This document shows, in pieces, positions 14,606 to 22,801 of a stretch of 64,000 nt of DNA; positions within the stretch are counted from its first letter, which is position 1; every line of letters starts with the position of its first letter. Where the stretch lies: contig OY970240.1 of NCBI GenBank assembly GCA_963715445.1, positions 1,116,001 to 1,180,000 on the forward strand. Reading direction: 5' to 3'. Both the position numbers and the translations under genes were made by a program. The notes under the pieces were generated by a model, which worked only from the letters and a program-made list of their open reading frames with translations, was not told the DNA's origin and ran no database searches. This DNA comes from JAAYBF01 sp963715445. Its GTDB lineage: Bacteria > Actinomycetota > Thermoleophilia > Solirubrobacterales > Thermoleophilaceae.

Positions 14606-16864
14606 GTGCCCGCATCACTTCGTGCCCGTCCGAGCCGCCGCCATCTGGTCGGCGCTCTCATCGCGACGCTCGCCTGCGCCGCCGCGCTGACACCGTCGGC
14701 GAGCGCCGGGACCTACTCGGTCAGGCAGTGCGACTACGCGATGGGCATCACCCATCACGACGCGGTGTGGCAGACGGCGGGAACCGTCGCCGGCGGCCAG
14801 CCCAGCGTCGTTCCCCATCAGGGCTGGAACTGCGGCGAGTTCGGCCTGGCGCTGCGCAACAACCTCACCGGCTCCGGGGTGACCCACGCCAACGGGGCAT
14901 ACGGCGGCTTCTACTTCTACGCACCGAACGGAACGTACTTCACGCGTGCGTCGGGCATGTTCGGCACGGTGCAGGGATGCTGCGTCAACGGCATGGCCGC
15001 CTACGCCGACGTGACCCAGAACCAGAACGGATCGGGCGCGGTGGGGTACCCCTTCAGAGGCAACCTCCCCGACGGCTCCTTCAGCCCGCCGAGCAGCGGG
15101 CTCGGCGGGCCGGTGGGGCGCAGCTGGGACTCGTCGGTGTCCGGCTTCGTCGGCAAGCGCTTCGGCGTGTTCCTGCGCTGCGGGCCCGGCTTCAGCTGCA
15201 GCCAGCTCACTTCGGGCGACGTCCGGGTGCGCGGCCGCTCGTTCGACTTCACGCTGCGTGACGACGTAACTCCGACGCTCGGCGCGCCGGGCGGGACGCT
15301 CTTCTCGGGATGGCTGCGAGGCACGCAGAGCCTCTCGTTCTGGGCAGGCGACACCGGCGGCGGCCTCTCGAACATGACCGCGACGTTCGGCAACGGAACC
15401 GCTCTCTCCTCACCGTCGGCGTGCCCCACGATCGGTGGCCGCTACATCCGCCTGACCCCATGCCCGCTGACGCGCTCGGCTGCGTGGAACGTGAACACCG
15501 CGCAGCTGCCCGACGGCCACCAGACCGTGACGGTGCGCGCCACCGACGTCAGCGGTCGCGTGGCCCAGCAGTCTCGGCAGATCTCTGTGGACAACAACGC
15601 TCCGGCCGCCCCGGCCTCGCCGTCCCTGGAGGGAGGCGGCGGCTGGCGTCGCGCCAACGGCTACAGGCTCCGCTGGTCCAACCCGAACGGCCAGCACGCC
15701 CCGATCGCCAAGGCCCGCGTCCGAGCGTGCCCGCTCGGCGGCGGCCCGTGCGTCACCGGCGAGTGGGCCGGCGCCGAAATCGCCACCGCGGGCGCACTGC
15801 TCCTTCCGCATGCGGGCGAGTGGGATGCCCGCGTGTGGCTCGAGGACGCAGCGGGCAACGCCGACCCAGCGAGCTCCTCACCTCCGCTCCGGCTGCGCTT
15901 CGACCCCGATCCGCCTCGGCTGCGCTTTCGCCCCCAGAACGGCGATGCTCCCGCCGTCGTCGCGGTCGATGCCACCGACACATCCGGAATAGCCGCGGGT
16001 GAGATCGAGGTGCGCAGGCGCGGCGGCTCCGGCTGGACCGCGCTGGCCACCACGCTGCGCGGAAGCTCGCTGACCGGCCAGGTCGACGATGCGCGGCTGC
16101 CCGCCGGGCTGTACGACGTTCGCGTCCGCGCCGTGGACCTCGCGGGCAACCATGCGGTCCTGCAGGGGCCGGCGCGCTCGCTGCCCACCCGCGCCGCCAC
16201 CCGCCTCAGCGCCGCGACCGTCATCAGGGCCCGCCGGCGCGTCCGGGGCTGCCCTCGCTGCAGGCGAGTCGTGGTGCGGCGGGCAGCCAAGGCGCGTGTC
16301 CGGCGCGGTGCGCTCGTCAGGATCGACGCCAGGCTCACCACAGCGAGCGGCCAGGCGCTCGCCGACCGCCCTGTCGCGATCACCCTCTCCTTCAGGGATC
16401 GGGCGCCGAGGGTGGTCAGTGCGCACACCGGGTCCACTGGGCGCTTGACTCGGCTGCTGCTGGTCCGGCGCTCGACGAGCGTCCAGCTCAGCTTCGCGGG
16501 CGATGTGCGCCTGCGCCCGTCGATCGGCTCGTTGGCGATACGAGTTCCGGCACCGGTGACGATCCGCGCGAGCCGGGGGTCGGTTGCGCCCGGCAGCTCG
16601 GCCCTCCTCAGCGGGCACGTGCGCGGAGGCTCGATTCCCCGTCGCGGGAAGCTGGTCGAAGTCCAGGCTCACTTCCGCGGGCGCTGGCGGACGATCTCCA
16701 CCGTGCGCTCGAACCGCACCGGGCGCTGGCGCTTCGCCTACAAGTTCGGCAGCCGCGCCGCGGCCGTCCGCTACGGATTCCGCGCCCGGGTGCCCTCCGA
16801 GGCGCGCTACCCGTTCGAGGCCGGCGCCTCTCGGGGAGTTCGCGTTACCGTTCACAGGCGGTGA
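14606..16864 (+). CDS. Large secreted protein with Ig-like domains
   Basis: A 752-residue exported protein: basic N-terminus and hydrophobic leader ending 'TPSASA', then a Cys-containing N-terminal domain (about 34-210, 'VRQCDYAMGI', 'GWNCGEFGLAL', 'GVFLRCGPGFSC') resembling lectin/jelly-roll surface domains of Solirubrobacterales, then fibronectin/Ig-like repeats with 'VRATDVSGRVA' and 'VRAVDLAGNHAV', and a basic C-terminal beta-rich tail. No catalytic motif, sortase signal or membrane anchor is evident. A very good ribosome binding site (AAGGAGGA) precedes GTG 14606. It is probably an extracellular or wall-associated structural or adhesive protein; the exact role is unknown. Confidence 0.82.
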   Translation: MPASLRARPSRRHLVGALIATLACAAALTPSASAGTYSVRQCDYAMGITHHDAVWQTAGTVAGGQPSVVPHQGWNCGEFGLALRNNLTGSGVTHANGAYGGFYFYAPNGTYFTRASGMFGTVQGCCVNGMAAYADVTQNQNGSGAVGYPFRGNLPDGSFSPPSSGLGGPVGRSWDSSVSGFVGKRFGVFLRCGPGFSCSQLTSGDVRVRGRSFDFTLRDDVTPTLGAPGGTLFSGWLRGTQSLSFWAGDTGGGLSNMTATFGNGTALSSPSACPTIGGRYIRLTPCPLTRSAAWNVNTAQLPDGHQTVTVRATDVSGRVAQQSRQISVDNNAPAAPASPSLEGGGGWRRANGYRLRWSNPNGQHAPIAKARVRACPLGGGPCVTGEWAGAEIATAGALLLPHAGEWDARVWLEDAAGNADPASSSPPLRLRFDPDPPRLRFRPQNGDAPAVVAVDATDTSGIAAGEIEVRRRGGSGWTALATTLRGSSLTGQVDDARLPAGLYDVRVRAVDLAGNHAVLQGPARSLPTRAATRLSAATVIRARRRVRGCPRCRRVVVRRAAKARVRRGALVRIDARLTTASGQALADRPVAITLSFRDRAPRVVSAHTGSTGRLTRLLLVRRSTSVQLSFAGDVRLRPSIGSLAIRVPAPVTIRASRGSVAPGSSALLSGHVRGGSIPRRGKLVEVQAHFRGRWRTISTVRSNRTGRWRFAYKFGSRAAAVRYGFRARVPSEARYPFEAGASRGVRVTVHRR

Positions 16865-17445
16865 GCGGCGAACGACCCGTCTTCTACTACGACCTCGGCT
16901 CGCCATACGCCTGGCTGACCGCCGAGCGAATCCACGCGGTGATGCCGGAGCCGCCCGTGTGGCAGCCGATCCTGCTCGGCGGGATCTGGCAGCACACGGG
17001 CAGCGGCTCCTGGTCGCTGACCGACGAGCGGGAGGCCGGCATCGCCGAAGTGGAGCGCCGGGCGCGCGAGTACGGCCTGATGGAGGTGCGCTGGCCCGAC
17101 CCCTGGCCGAGCAGCTCGCTCGCCGCGATGCGAGCCGCGACGTTCGCGCAGCAGGCGGGCAGGGCCGTGGCGTTCTCGCTGGCCGCCTTTCGGCAGGCGT
17201 TCTGCGCCGGGCGCGACCTGGCGGAGCCGGACAACGTGCTGATCGCGGCCGCCGCCTGCGAGCTGCATCCCAATGCCGTGACCAAGGGGATAGAGAGCCG
17301 GTCCGTGAAGGAGCGCCTGAAGGCGGCAACCGCGGCGGCGGTGGAGCGTGGCGTCGTGGGGGTGCCGACCGTGGCGGTGGGCGACGAGCTCTTCTGGGGC
17401 GACGACCGGCTCGAAGATGCGGCGGCCGCGGCCGCGAGCTCCTGA
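16861..17445 (+). CDS. DsbA-family thioredoxin-fold protein (HCCA isomerase-like)
   Basis: A 194-residue protein of the DsbA/2-hydroxychromene-2-carboxylate isomerase (kappa GST-like) group. 'VFYYDLGSPYAWL' is the thioredoxin-fold start with Ser in place of the CxxC, and 'GVVGVPTVAVGDELFWGDDR' has the cis-Pro loop. Lacking CxxC, it is more likely a glutathione/mycothiol-type transferase or isomerase than a disulfide oxidase. Its GTG overlaps the stop of the secreted protein gene (GTGA), so it is translationally coupled to it. Confidence 0.85.
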   Translation: MSGERPVFYYDLGSPYAWLTAERIHAVMPEPPVWQPILLGGIWQHTGSGSWSLTDEREAGIAEVERRAREYGLMEVRWPDPWPSSSLAAMRAATFAQQAGRAVAFSLAAFRQAFCAGRDLAEPDNVLIAAAACELHPNAVTKGIESRSVKERLKAATAAAVERGVVGVPTVAVGDELFWGDDRLEDAAAAAASS

Positions 17446-17487
17446 TACTGCGGCACAGGCCTACCGGGCCTATTAGGATGCGCGCCC

Positions 17488-18024
17488 ATGCGCACTCCAC
17501 TACTGATCCTCTGCGGCCTGGCCGCGCTCGCCCTGACCTTCTCCGGCTGCGGAAGCGGTGAGACGGAGACCGCCAGCTACTCCGTCGACGTCCCACCGTC
17601 CAGCGCCACCACGGACGCTGCGGACACCGCGGACGAGGATCAGGCCAAGCCGGCGAAGTCGGCCAAGAAGCCGAAGGTGACCGTCCCCGATGCGCCCGCG
17701 AAGAAGCTGGAGACCGAGGACATCAAGAAGGGGAGCGGCGCGACCGCCAAGAAGGGCGACACCGTCACCGTCAACTACGTCGGCGTCGGCCAGAAGACGA
17801 AGAAGGAGTTCGACGCCTCCTACGGCGGAGAGCCGTTCGACTTCGCGCTCGGCGGGGGCGAGGTGATCGTCGGCTGGGACGAAGGGATCGTGGGCATGAA
17901 GGTCGGTGGCCGCCGCAAGCTGATCATCCCCGGCGACAAGGCCTATGGACCCGCCGGACGGCCCCCGAGCATCAAGCCGAACGAGACGCTCGTCTTCATA
18001 GTCGACCTCGTAGCGATCCAGTAA
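17488..18024 (+). CDS. FKBP-type peptidyl-prolyl isomerase lipoprotein
   Basis: An exported prolyl cis-trans isomerase anchored as a lipoprotein: leader and lipobox 'LTFSGC', a Lys/Pro/Ala-rich linker to about residue 75, then an FKBP domain with 'GDTVTVNYVGVG', 'KEFDASY', 'FDFALGGGEVIVGWDEGIVG', 'GGRRKLIIPGDKAYG' and 'ETLVFIVDLVAI'. It probably helps fold exported proteins. TAGGAT (17474-17479) eight bases before the ATG points to a leaderless mRNA. Confidence 0.93.
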   Translation: MRTPLLILCGLAALALTFSGCGSGETETASYSVDVPPSSATTDAADTADEDQAKPAKSAKKPKVTVPDAPAKKLETEDIKKGSGATAKKGDTVTVNYVGVGQKTKKEFDASYGGEPFDFALGGGEVIVGWDEGIVGMKVGGRRKLIIPGDKAYGPAGRPPSIKPNETLVFIVDLVAIQ

Positions 18025-18059
18025 GGCCCGGCCGCGTCCAGCGGCTACAGTCGGAGGAG

Positions 18060-19265
18060 ATGGCGACAGAGCACGCTGCCGGCGATCGCGGCCCCGACTC
18101 GACGGGCGTAGAGGTCGCGACGCATCCCCTCCCGGACGGGGAGACCTGCGAGCGGATCCTCGCGCGGATGCTGCTCATCCGGCGCTTCGAGGAGCGCGCC
18201 GGAGAGATGTACGCGAAGGCCAAGATCGGCGGCTTCCTGCACCTCTGCATCGGTGAGGAGGCGACGATCATCGGCGCCACCCAGGCTCTACGCGACAGCG
18301 ACTACCTGCTGTCCACCTATCGCGAGCACGGCCAGGCGCTGGCGCGGGGCACCCCGCCGAGCGCCGTGATGGCCGAGCTGTTCGGCAAGGTCGACGGCTG
18401 CTCGCGCGGGCGCGGTGGATCGATGCACCTGTTCGACGTGGAGCGCAGGTTCCTCGGCGGCTACGGGATCGTCGGAGGCAACCTCCCGCTGGCCGCCGGC
18501 GTGGCGCTCGCCTCGGACTACGAGGGGACCGAAGACGCCACGCTCTGCATGTTCGGCGACGGCGCGACCAACCAGGGGACGTTCGGCGAGACGATGAACC
18601 TCGCCGCCCTCTGGAAGCTGCCGGTGGTGTTCATGGTGATCAACAACCAGTTCGGCATGGGCACCGCGCTCGAGCGCCACTCGGCCGTGACCGACCTCTC
18701 CCGCAAGGCGGAGAGCTTCGGCGTGCCCGGCAGCCGCTGCGACGGCATGGACGTGCTCGACGTGCACAGCCGCGTCGGCGAGGCGCTCGAGAAGGCGCGC
18801 ACCGACCGTGCGCCCCAGCTCGTGGAGGCCGTGACCTACCGCTATCGCGGGCACTCGATGGCCGACCCGGAGGAGTACCGCAGCAAGGACGAGGTGGAGC
18901 GGTGGCGCGGACGCGATCCGCTCGTCACCTTCCCCGCGCGGCTGACCGAGGAGGGCGTGCTCACCGACGAGCAGGTGAAGCAGCTCGACGAGGAGGCCGT
19001 GAAGGCCGTCGACGAGGCGGTGGAGTTCGCAGAGCAGTCGCCCTTCCCAGACCTCGACTCGCTCTACGACGACATCTACGTGATCGGCGAGCAGGTACGC
19101 GACCCGTGGTGGTCAACGGACTCGCGGTCACCGGACGTGCACCGTGGCGAGCAGGAGCGCGAGGCCGGCGAGGTGGCGCACGAGCTGGCCGAGGCCGGGG
19201 CAGCGCACGAGGACGAGACCGACCCCGAGACGCGCGAGGCGCGCGCCCGGGGAGAGGGCGGCTGA
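18060..19265 (+). CDS. pdhA: Pyruvate dehydrogenase E1 component, alpha subunit
   Basis: The thiamine-diphosphate-binding alpha subunit of an alpha2beta2 2-oxoacid dehydrogenase E1. The ThDP motif runs from 'FGDGATNQGTF' (G166-D167) to 'VINNQFGMGT', with 'GCSRGRGGSMHLFD' and 'YRYRGHSMADPEEYR' as family signatures. Its 401 residues include an unusual acidic/Arg-rich C-terminal tail of roughly 45 residues ('EAGEVAHELAEAGAAHEDET') beyond the normal end, role unknown. It is followed by pdhB and pdhC, and TACAGT plus an SD-like GGAGGAG lie just upstream of the ATG. Pyruvate is the likeliest substrate; a branched-chain or acetoin enzyme cannot be excluded. Confidence 0.9.
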   Translation: MATEHAAGDRGPDSTGVEVATHPLPDGETCERILARMLLIRRFEERAGEMYAKAKIGGFLHLCIGEEATIIGATQALRDSDYLLSTYREHGQALARGTPPSAVMAELFGKVDGCSRGRGGSMHLFDVERRFLGGYGIVGGNLPLAAGVALASDYEGTEDATLCMFGDGATNQGTFGETMNLAALWKLPVVFMVINNQFGMGTALERHSAVTDLSRKAESFGVPGSRCDGMDVLDVHSRVGEALEKARTDRAPQLVEAVTYRYRGHSMADPEEYRSKDEVERWRGRDPLVTFPARLTEEGVLTDEQVKQLDEEAVKAVDEAVEFAEQSPFPDLDSLYDDIYVIGEQVRDPWWSTDSRSPDVHRGEQEREAGEVAHELAEAGAAHEDETDPETREARARGEGG

Positions 19266-19294
19266 GGCGATGACGCTCTTGGGGACGAGCCTCG

Positions 19295-20278
19295 ATGGCT
19301 GAGCTGCGCTATCGCGAAGCGCTCAACCTCGCGCTGCGCGAGGAGATGCAGGCCGACGAGCGCGTCTTCCTGATGGGTGAGGACATCGGCGTGTTCCAGG
19401 GCGCCTTCAAGGTCACCGCCGGGCTGCTCGAGGAGTTCGGCGAGCGCCGCGTGCGCGACACGCCGATCTCCGAGAACACGATCGTCGGGATGGGGGTCGG
19501 CGCGGCGATGACGGGGCTGCGCCCGGTCGTGGAGCTGATGACCGTCAACTTCTCCCTGCTCGCGCTCGACCAGATCGTCAACTGCGCGGCTTCGATCCGC
19601 TACATGTTCGGCGCCCAGGTGAAGGTGCCGATGGTGATCCGGATGCCCCAAGGCGCCGGCCACCAGCTCGGGCCGACCCACTCGCACTCCTTCGAGGCGC
19701 TGTACCTGCACGTACCCGGCCTGCTGGTGGCCGCTCCGAGCACCGCGGCCGATGCGCGCGGGCTGCTGAAGGCCGCGATCCGCGATGACAACCCGGTGAT
19801 CTTCATCGAGCACGAGACGCTCTACGGGCGGCGCGGCGAGGTGCCCGACGATCAGGAGCCGATGCGCTTCGGCGAGGCGGCGGTGCGGCGCCAGGGCGAC
19901 GACGTGACGATCGTCGGCATCTCGCGGATGGCGCAGACGGCGCTCAAGGCAGCTGACGCGCTCGCCGAGGAGCACGAGCTGGAGGCAGAGGTGATAGACC
20001 CGCGTACTCTGCGCCCGCTCGACCTCGACACGATTCTCGAATCCGTCCGCAAGACAGGGCGCGTGGTGATCGTCGAGGAGGGCTGGCCGCACGGCGGCGT
20101 GGGCGCGAACATGGCCGCCCTGATCCAGGAGCAGGCGTTCGACTGGCTCGACGCGCCGATCGGACGGGTGACCGGCGCCGACGTGCCGATGCCCTACTCC
20201 AAGCCTCTCGAGCAGGCGGCGTTTCCCCACGAGGAGCACATCGTGAAGGCGGCACTGGCGACCTTCCGGGACGTGTGA
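19295..20278 (+). CDS. pdhB: Pyruvate dehydrogenase E1 component, beta subunit
   Basis: A 327-residue transketolase-like beta subunit. 'FLMGEDIGVFQGAFKVT', 'RVRDTPISENTIVGMGVGAA', 'MPQGAGHQLGPTHSHSFEAL' and the C-terminal 'VVIVEEGWPHGGVGANMAAL' are characteristic. It partners PdhA at the active site. It sits 29 bases after pdhA, and its stop overlaps the ATG of pdhC, so the three are one operon. Confidence 0.93.
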   Translation: MAELRYREALNLALREEMQADERVFLMGEDIGVFQGAFKVTAGLLEEFGERRVRDTPISENTIVGMGVGAAMTGLRPVVELMTVNFSLLALDQIVNCAASIRYMFGAQVKVPMVIRMPQGAGHQLGPTHSHSFEALYLHVPGLLVAAPSTAADARGLLKAAIRDDNPVIFIEHETLYGRRGEVPDDQEPMRFGEAAVRRQGDDVTIVGISRMAQTALKAADALAEEHELEAEVIDPRTLRPLDLDTILESVRKTGRVVIVEEGWPHGGVGANMAALIQEQAFDWLDAPIGRVTGADVPMPYSKPLEQAAFPHEEHIVKAALATFRDV

Positions 20279-21627
20279 TGGCCGTCGACGTCGTCATGCC
20301 GAGACTGTCCGACTCGATGGAGGAGGGCACCGTGCTCAAGTGGCTGGTCGAGCAGGGTGCCGAGGTCAAGCGCGGGGCGCCGCTCGTGGAGATCGAGACC
20401 GACAAGGCGAACATGACCTACGACGCCGACACGGACGGCGTGCTGCTGGAGGTCCTGGCCAAGGAGGGCGAGACGCTGGAGGTGGGCCAGCCGATCGCGC
20501 GGATCGGGCAGGCCGATGAGGCGGGCGCCCGGGCGAAGGAGCCGGAGTCCGAGCCTCCAGCGGAGCCGGAGGGAGGGGCGGAGCCCGAGGAAGCGGAGAA
20601 GTCCGAAGAGGCGACGGCGGCCGACGAGGCGCCCACACCCGCGCCTGCCGAGAGCAGGGGCGGCGGCGCCCGCGTGATGGCGTCGCCGGTTGCGCGCAGG
20701 GTCGCCAAGGAGCTGGGCGTCGAGCTTTCCGCCGTAGAGGGCACCGGGCCCGGCGGAAGGGTCGTGAAGGCCGATGTGGAGGCAGCCGCCGAGAACGGCG
20801 TGGGCGGGGCGCCCACCGCCGCGGACGACGACGAGGGCGCGGCCCCAAGGGACGATGAGGGCGCGGCGCCACGCGGCGCCGGCGTGACCCCGGAGCCCGC
20901 GCAGGCCACGTCCGCCGCCGCTCCGGCCAGCGCCGGCGGGAAGGGCGCCGTGACGGTCCGCGAGCTGACCAGGCTGCAGCGCACCGTGTCCCGCCGGATG
21001 GCCGAGTCGAAGGCCACCGTGCCGGACTTCGCGCTCGAGGTGGACGTGGACATGACCCTGTGCATCGAGCTGCGGGAGCGGTTGAAGGGGCAGACCGAGC
21101 ATCCGCCGTCCTACAACGACATGGTGGTGAAGGCCGCCGGGCTCGCGCTGCGCGAGCACCCGAAGGTCAACGGCGCCTACCGCGACGGGAAGTTCGAGCT
21201 GTACGAGCGCGTGAACGTGGGCTTCGCGGTCGCGGCCCAGGACGCGCTCGTGGTGCCGGTGATCCAGGACACCGACCAGAAGTCGCTGGGCGAGATCTCA
21301 CGCCAGGCGCGTCGCCTGATCGGGCGGGTCCGCGACGGGGAGATAACGCCCCCCGAGCTCTCAGGAGGCACGTTCAGCGTCTCGAACCTCGGAATGCTCG
21401 GCGTCCAGCGCTTCACGGCGATCGTCAACCCGCCGCAGGCGGCGATCCTTACCGTCGGCGCGCTGACCAAGCGGCCCGCGGTGGACGAGCGCGGGCGCGT
21501 CCGCGCCCGCGACCTGATGACGCTCACGCTCGTGTGCGACCACCGCATCCTCTACGGCGCCGACGGCGCCCGCTTCCTCGCCCAGGTGCGCGAGCAGCTC
21601 GAGCAGCCGCTCTCCCTCGCCCTCTAG
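20278..21627 (+). CDS. pdhC: Dihydrolipoamide acyltransferase (E2)
   Basis: The 449-residue core of the dehydrogenase complex. In order: one lipoyl domain (1-80) with the modified lysine K43 in 'ETDKANM'; a long Glu/Pro/Ala linker; a peripheral-subunit-binding domain ('ASPVARRVAKELGVEL', 'GTGPGGRVVKADVEAA'); a second linker; and the catalytic domain (about 225-449). The catalytic motif, normally DHRxxDG, reads 'DHRILYG': His422 is kept but the Asp is Tyr426. The ATG at 20278 shares its A with the pdhB stop; a GTG three bases earlier is possible. The lipoyl group is probably supplied by LipB/LipA, encoded at 41-43 kb. Confidence 0.92.
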   Translation: MAVDVVMPRLSDSMEEGTVLKWLVEQGAEVKRGAPLVEIETDKANMTYDADTDGVLLEVLAKEGETLEVGQPIARIGQADEAGARAKEPESEPPAEPEGGAEPEEAEKSEEATAADEAPTPAPAESRGGGARVMASPVARRVAKELGVELSAVEGTGPGGRVVKADVEAAAENGVGGAPTAADDDEGAAPRDDEGAAPRGAGVTPEPAQATSAAAPASAGGKGAVTVRELTRLQRTVSRRMAESKATVPDFALEVDVDMTLCIELRERLKGQTEHPPSYNDMVVKAAGLALREHPKVNGAYRDGKFELYERVNVGFAVAAQDALVVPVIQDTDQKSLGEISRQARRLIGRVRDGEITPPELSGGTFSVSNLGMLGVQRFTAIVNPPQAAILTVGALTKRPAVDERGRVRARDLMTLTLVCDHRILYGADGARFLAQVREQLEQPLSLAL

Positions 21628-21631
21628 AGCC

Positions 21632-21657
21632 GGCCGCGAACCGTCGTTCTCGCGGCC
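21632..21657. terminator. Hairpin between convergent pdhC and ferritin genes
   Basis: GGCCGCGA (21632-21639) pairs perfectly with TCGCGGCC (21650-21657) around a 10-base loop, four bases after the pdhC stop and 13 bases before the convergent ferritin stop. A shared terminator is likely, without a T-run. Confidence 0.5.
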
Positions 21658-21670
21658 CTACTCGCGGGCT

Positions 21671-22201
21671 CTACTCGCCGCCCGCAGCCGTCGGCGCTGT
21701 CGGATCGCCGCTCTCGTCGCCGGGGTGCTCGCGAGCGATGAAGTCCTCGATCTCCGACCAGCGGTCCTTGGCGCGCTCGGCGACCGCGAGCAGGTCGGAC
21801 ATCGTCGCGACCTCCTCGACCTGCTCCTTGAGGAACCACTGGGTGAACTGCTCGCTGACGTAGTCGTTCGCCTCGCGGGCGATCGCGGCGAGGCCGGAGA
21901 TCTGATCGGTGACGTTGCGCTCCTGCTCGAGCGCGATGCGGATCGGCTCGACGATGTCCGCGAAGCCGTTCTTCGGCTCGGTCACGCCGGGGATCGAGGG
22001 CTGCTCACCCGCATCGAGCAGGTACTGGATCATCATCATCGCGTGGCCCCGCTCTTCGATCGCCTGGCGGTAGAAGAAGGCCGCCAGCTGCGGCAGCGTC
22101 AGCCCGTCGTAGTACACGGCCACGGCCACGTACTGCTGGTGGGCCCCGAACTCACGTCCGATCTGCTCGTTGAGCTCCGATACGAACTGCTCCGCCGGCA
22201 T
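21671..22201 (-). CDS. Non-haem ferritin
   Basis: A 176-residue ferritin that oxidises and stores iron in the cytoplasm. Ferroxidase ligands are visible in 'EFGAHQQYVAVAVYY', 'IEERGHAMMMIQYLL' (ExxH), 'EQERNVTDQI' and 'TQWFLKEQVEEVATM'. The C-terminus is Gly/Glu/Thr-rich like mycobacterial BfrB. The ATG at 22201 is preceded by AGGAGG at good spacing. An inverted repeat resembling an iron-regulator box lies about 60-80 bases upstream. Confidence 0.93.
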   Translation of the reverse strand: MPAEQFVSELNEQIGREFGAHQQYVAVAVYYDGLTLPQLAAFFYRQAIEERGHAMMMIQYLLDAGEQPSIPGVTEPKNGFADIVEPIRIALEQERNVTDQISGLAAIAREANDYVSEQFTQWFLKEQVEEVATMSDLLAVAERAKDRWSEIEDFIAREHPGDESGDPTAPTAAGGE

Positions 22202-22261
22202 GTTCAAGCCTCCTGGTAGCTGTCTGACCGTCCGGCGTTTGACGCTACCGAAAGCGGCCCC

Positions 22262-22279
22262 TTAGGTCCCCCTACCTGA
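22262..22279. promoter_or_regulatory. Possible DtxR/IdeR-type iron box upstream of ferritin
   Basis: TTAGGT (22262-22267) and ACCTGA (22274-22279) form an inverted repeat with 5 of 6 complementary positions. The DtxR/IdeR consensus has TTAGGT and ACCTAA arms seven bases apart; here the gap is six. The site is about 60 bases upstream of the ferritin start, where an activator could bind, as known for IdeR at mycobacterial bfrB. The match is imperfect. Confidence 0.35.
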
Positions 22280-22356
22280 GCGGCAGAGCGGAGATCCGGC
22301 CTCCGCGAGAGCGAGTCCGGGCCAAACGGGCTCCGCGGCCCGCGGCAGGAGCGGCG

Positions 22357-22761
22357 CTAGCTGAGCGGCTCCAGCTCCGAGGTGCAGAACGCGCAGCGGC
22401 GGGCGGGGCGTGGGACGTCCGACAGGCACTGCGGGCACTCGCGCGACTCCGCCTCCGGCTTGGGACCGAACCTGGCCATCAGCTCGTTGACCGGCTTGAC
22501 GACGAAGAAGAAGACCGCCGCCGCGATGCTGAGGAACGTGACGAGCGCGTTGAGGAAGTCGCCATAGAGGAACTCGCTGCCGTTGATGGTGAACGACAGG
22601 CCGCTGAAGCTCGGCTCGCCGAACACCGCGGCGATCAGCGGCGTGAGCAGGCTCTCGACCAGCGAGGTGACGAGCGCCGCGAAGGCGGTGCCGATCACCA
22701 CCGCGACCGCGAGGTCGACGAGGTTGCCTCTCAGGACGAACTCGCGGAACTCCTTCAGCAT
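22357..22761 (-). CDS. mscL: Large-conductance mechanosensitive channel with C-terminal zinc ribbon
   Basis: MscL opens under membrane tension to release solutes on osmotic downshock. The 134-residue protein starts 'MLKEFREFVLRGNLVDLAVA' (amphipathic N-helix and TM1), has a short periplasmic loop, TM2 'LVTFLSIAAAVFFFVVKPVN', and then, instead of the usual charged helix only, a small zinc-ribbon-like end with two CxxC pairs ('ECPQCL', 'RCAFCTSEL'). A strong GGAGGGA ribosome binding site precedes the ATG. It is downstream of the enolase-superfamily gene on the same strand. Confidence 0.95.
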   Translation of the reverse strand: MLKEFREFVLRGNLVDLAVAVVIGTAFAALVTSLVESLLTPLIAAVFGEPSFSGLSFTINGSEFLYGDFLNALVTFLSIAAAVFFFVVKPVNELMARFGPKPEAESRECPQCLSDVPRPARRCAFCTSELEPLS

Positions 22762-22801
22762 CGTGCTCCCTCCGATTCGACTGGCCGAGCCTGGCGGCCG
22801 C

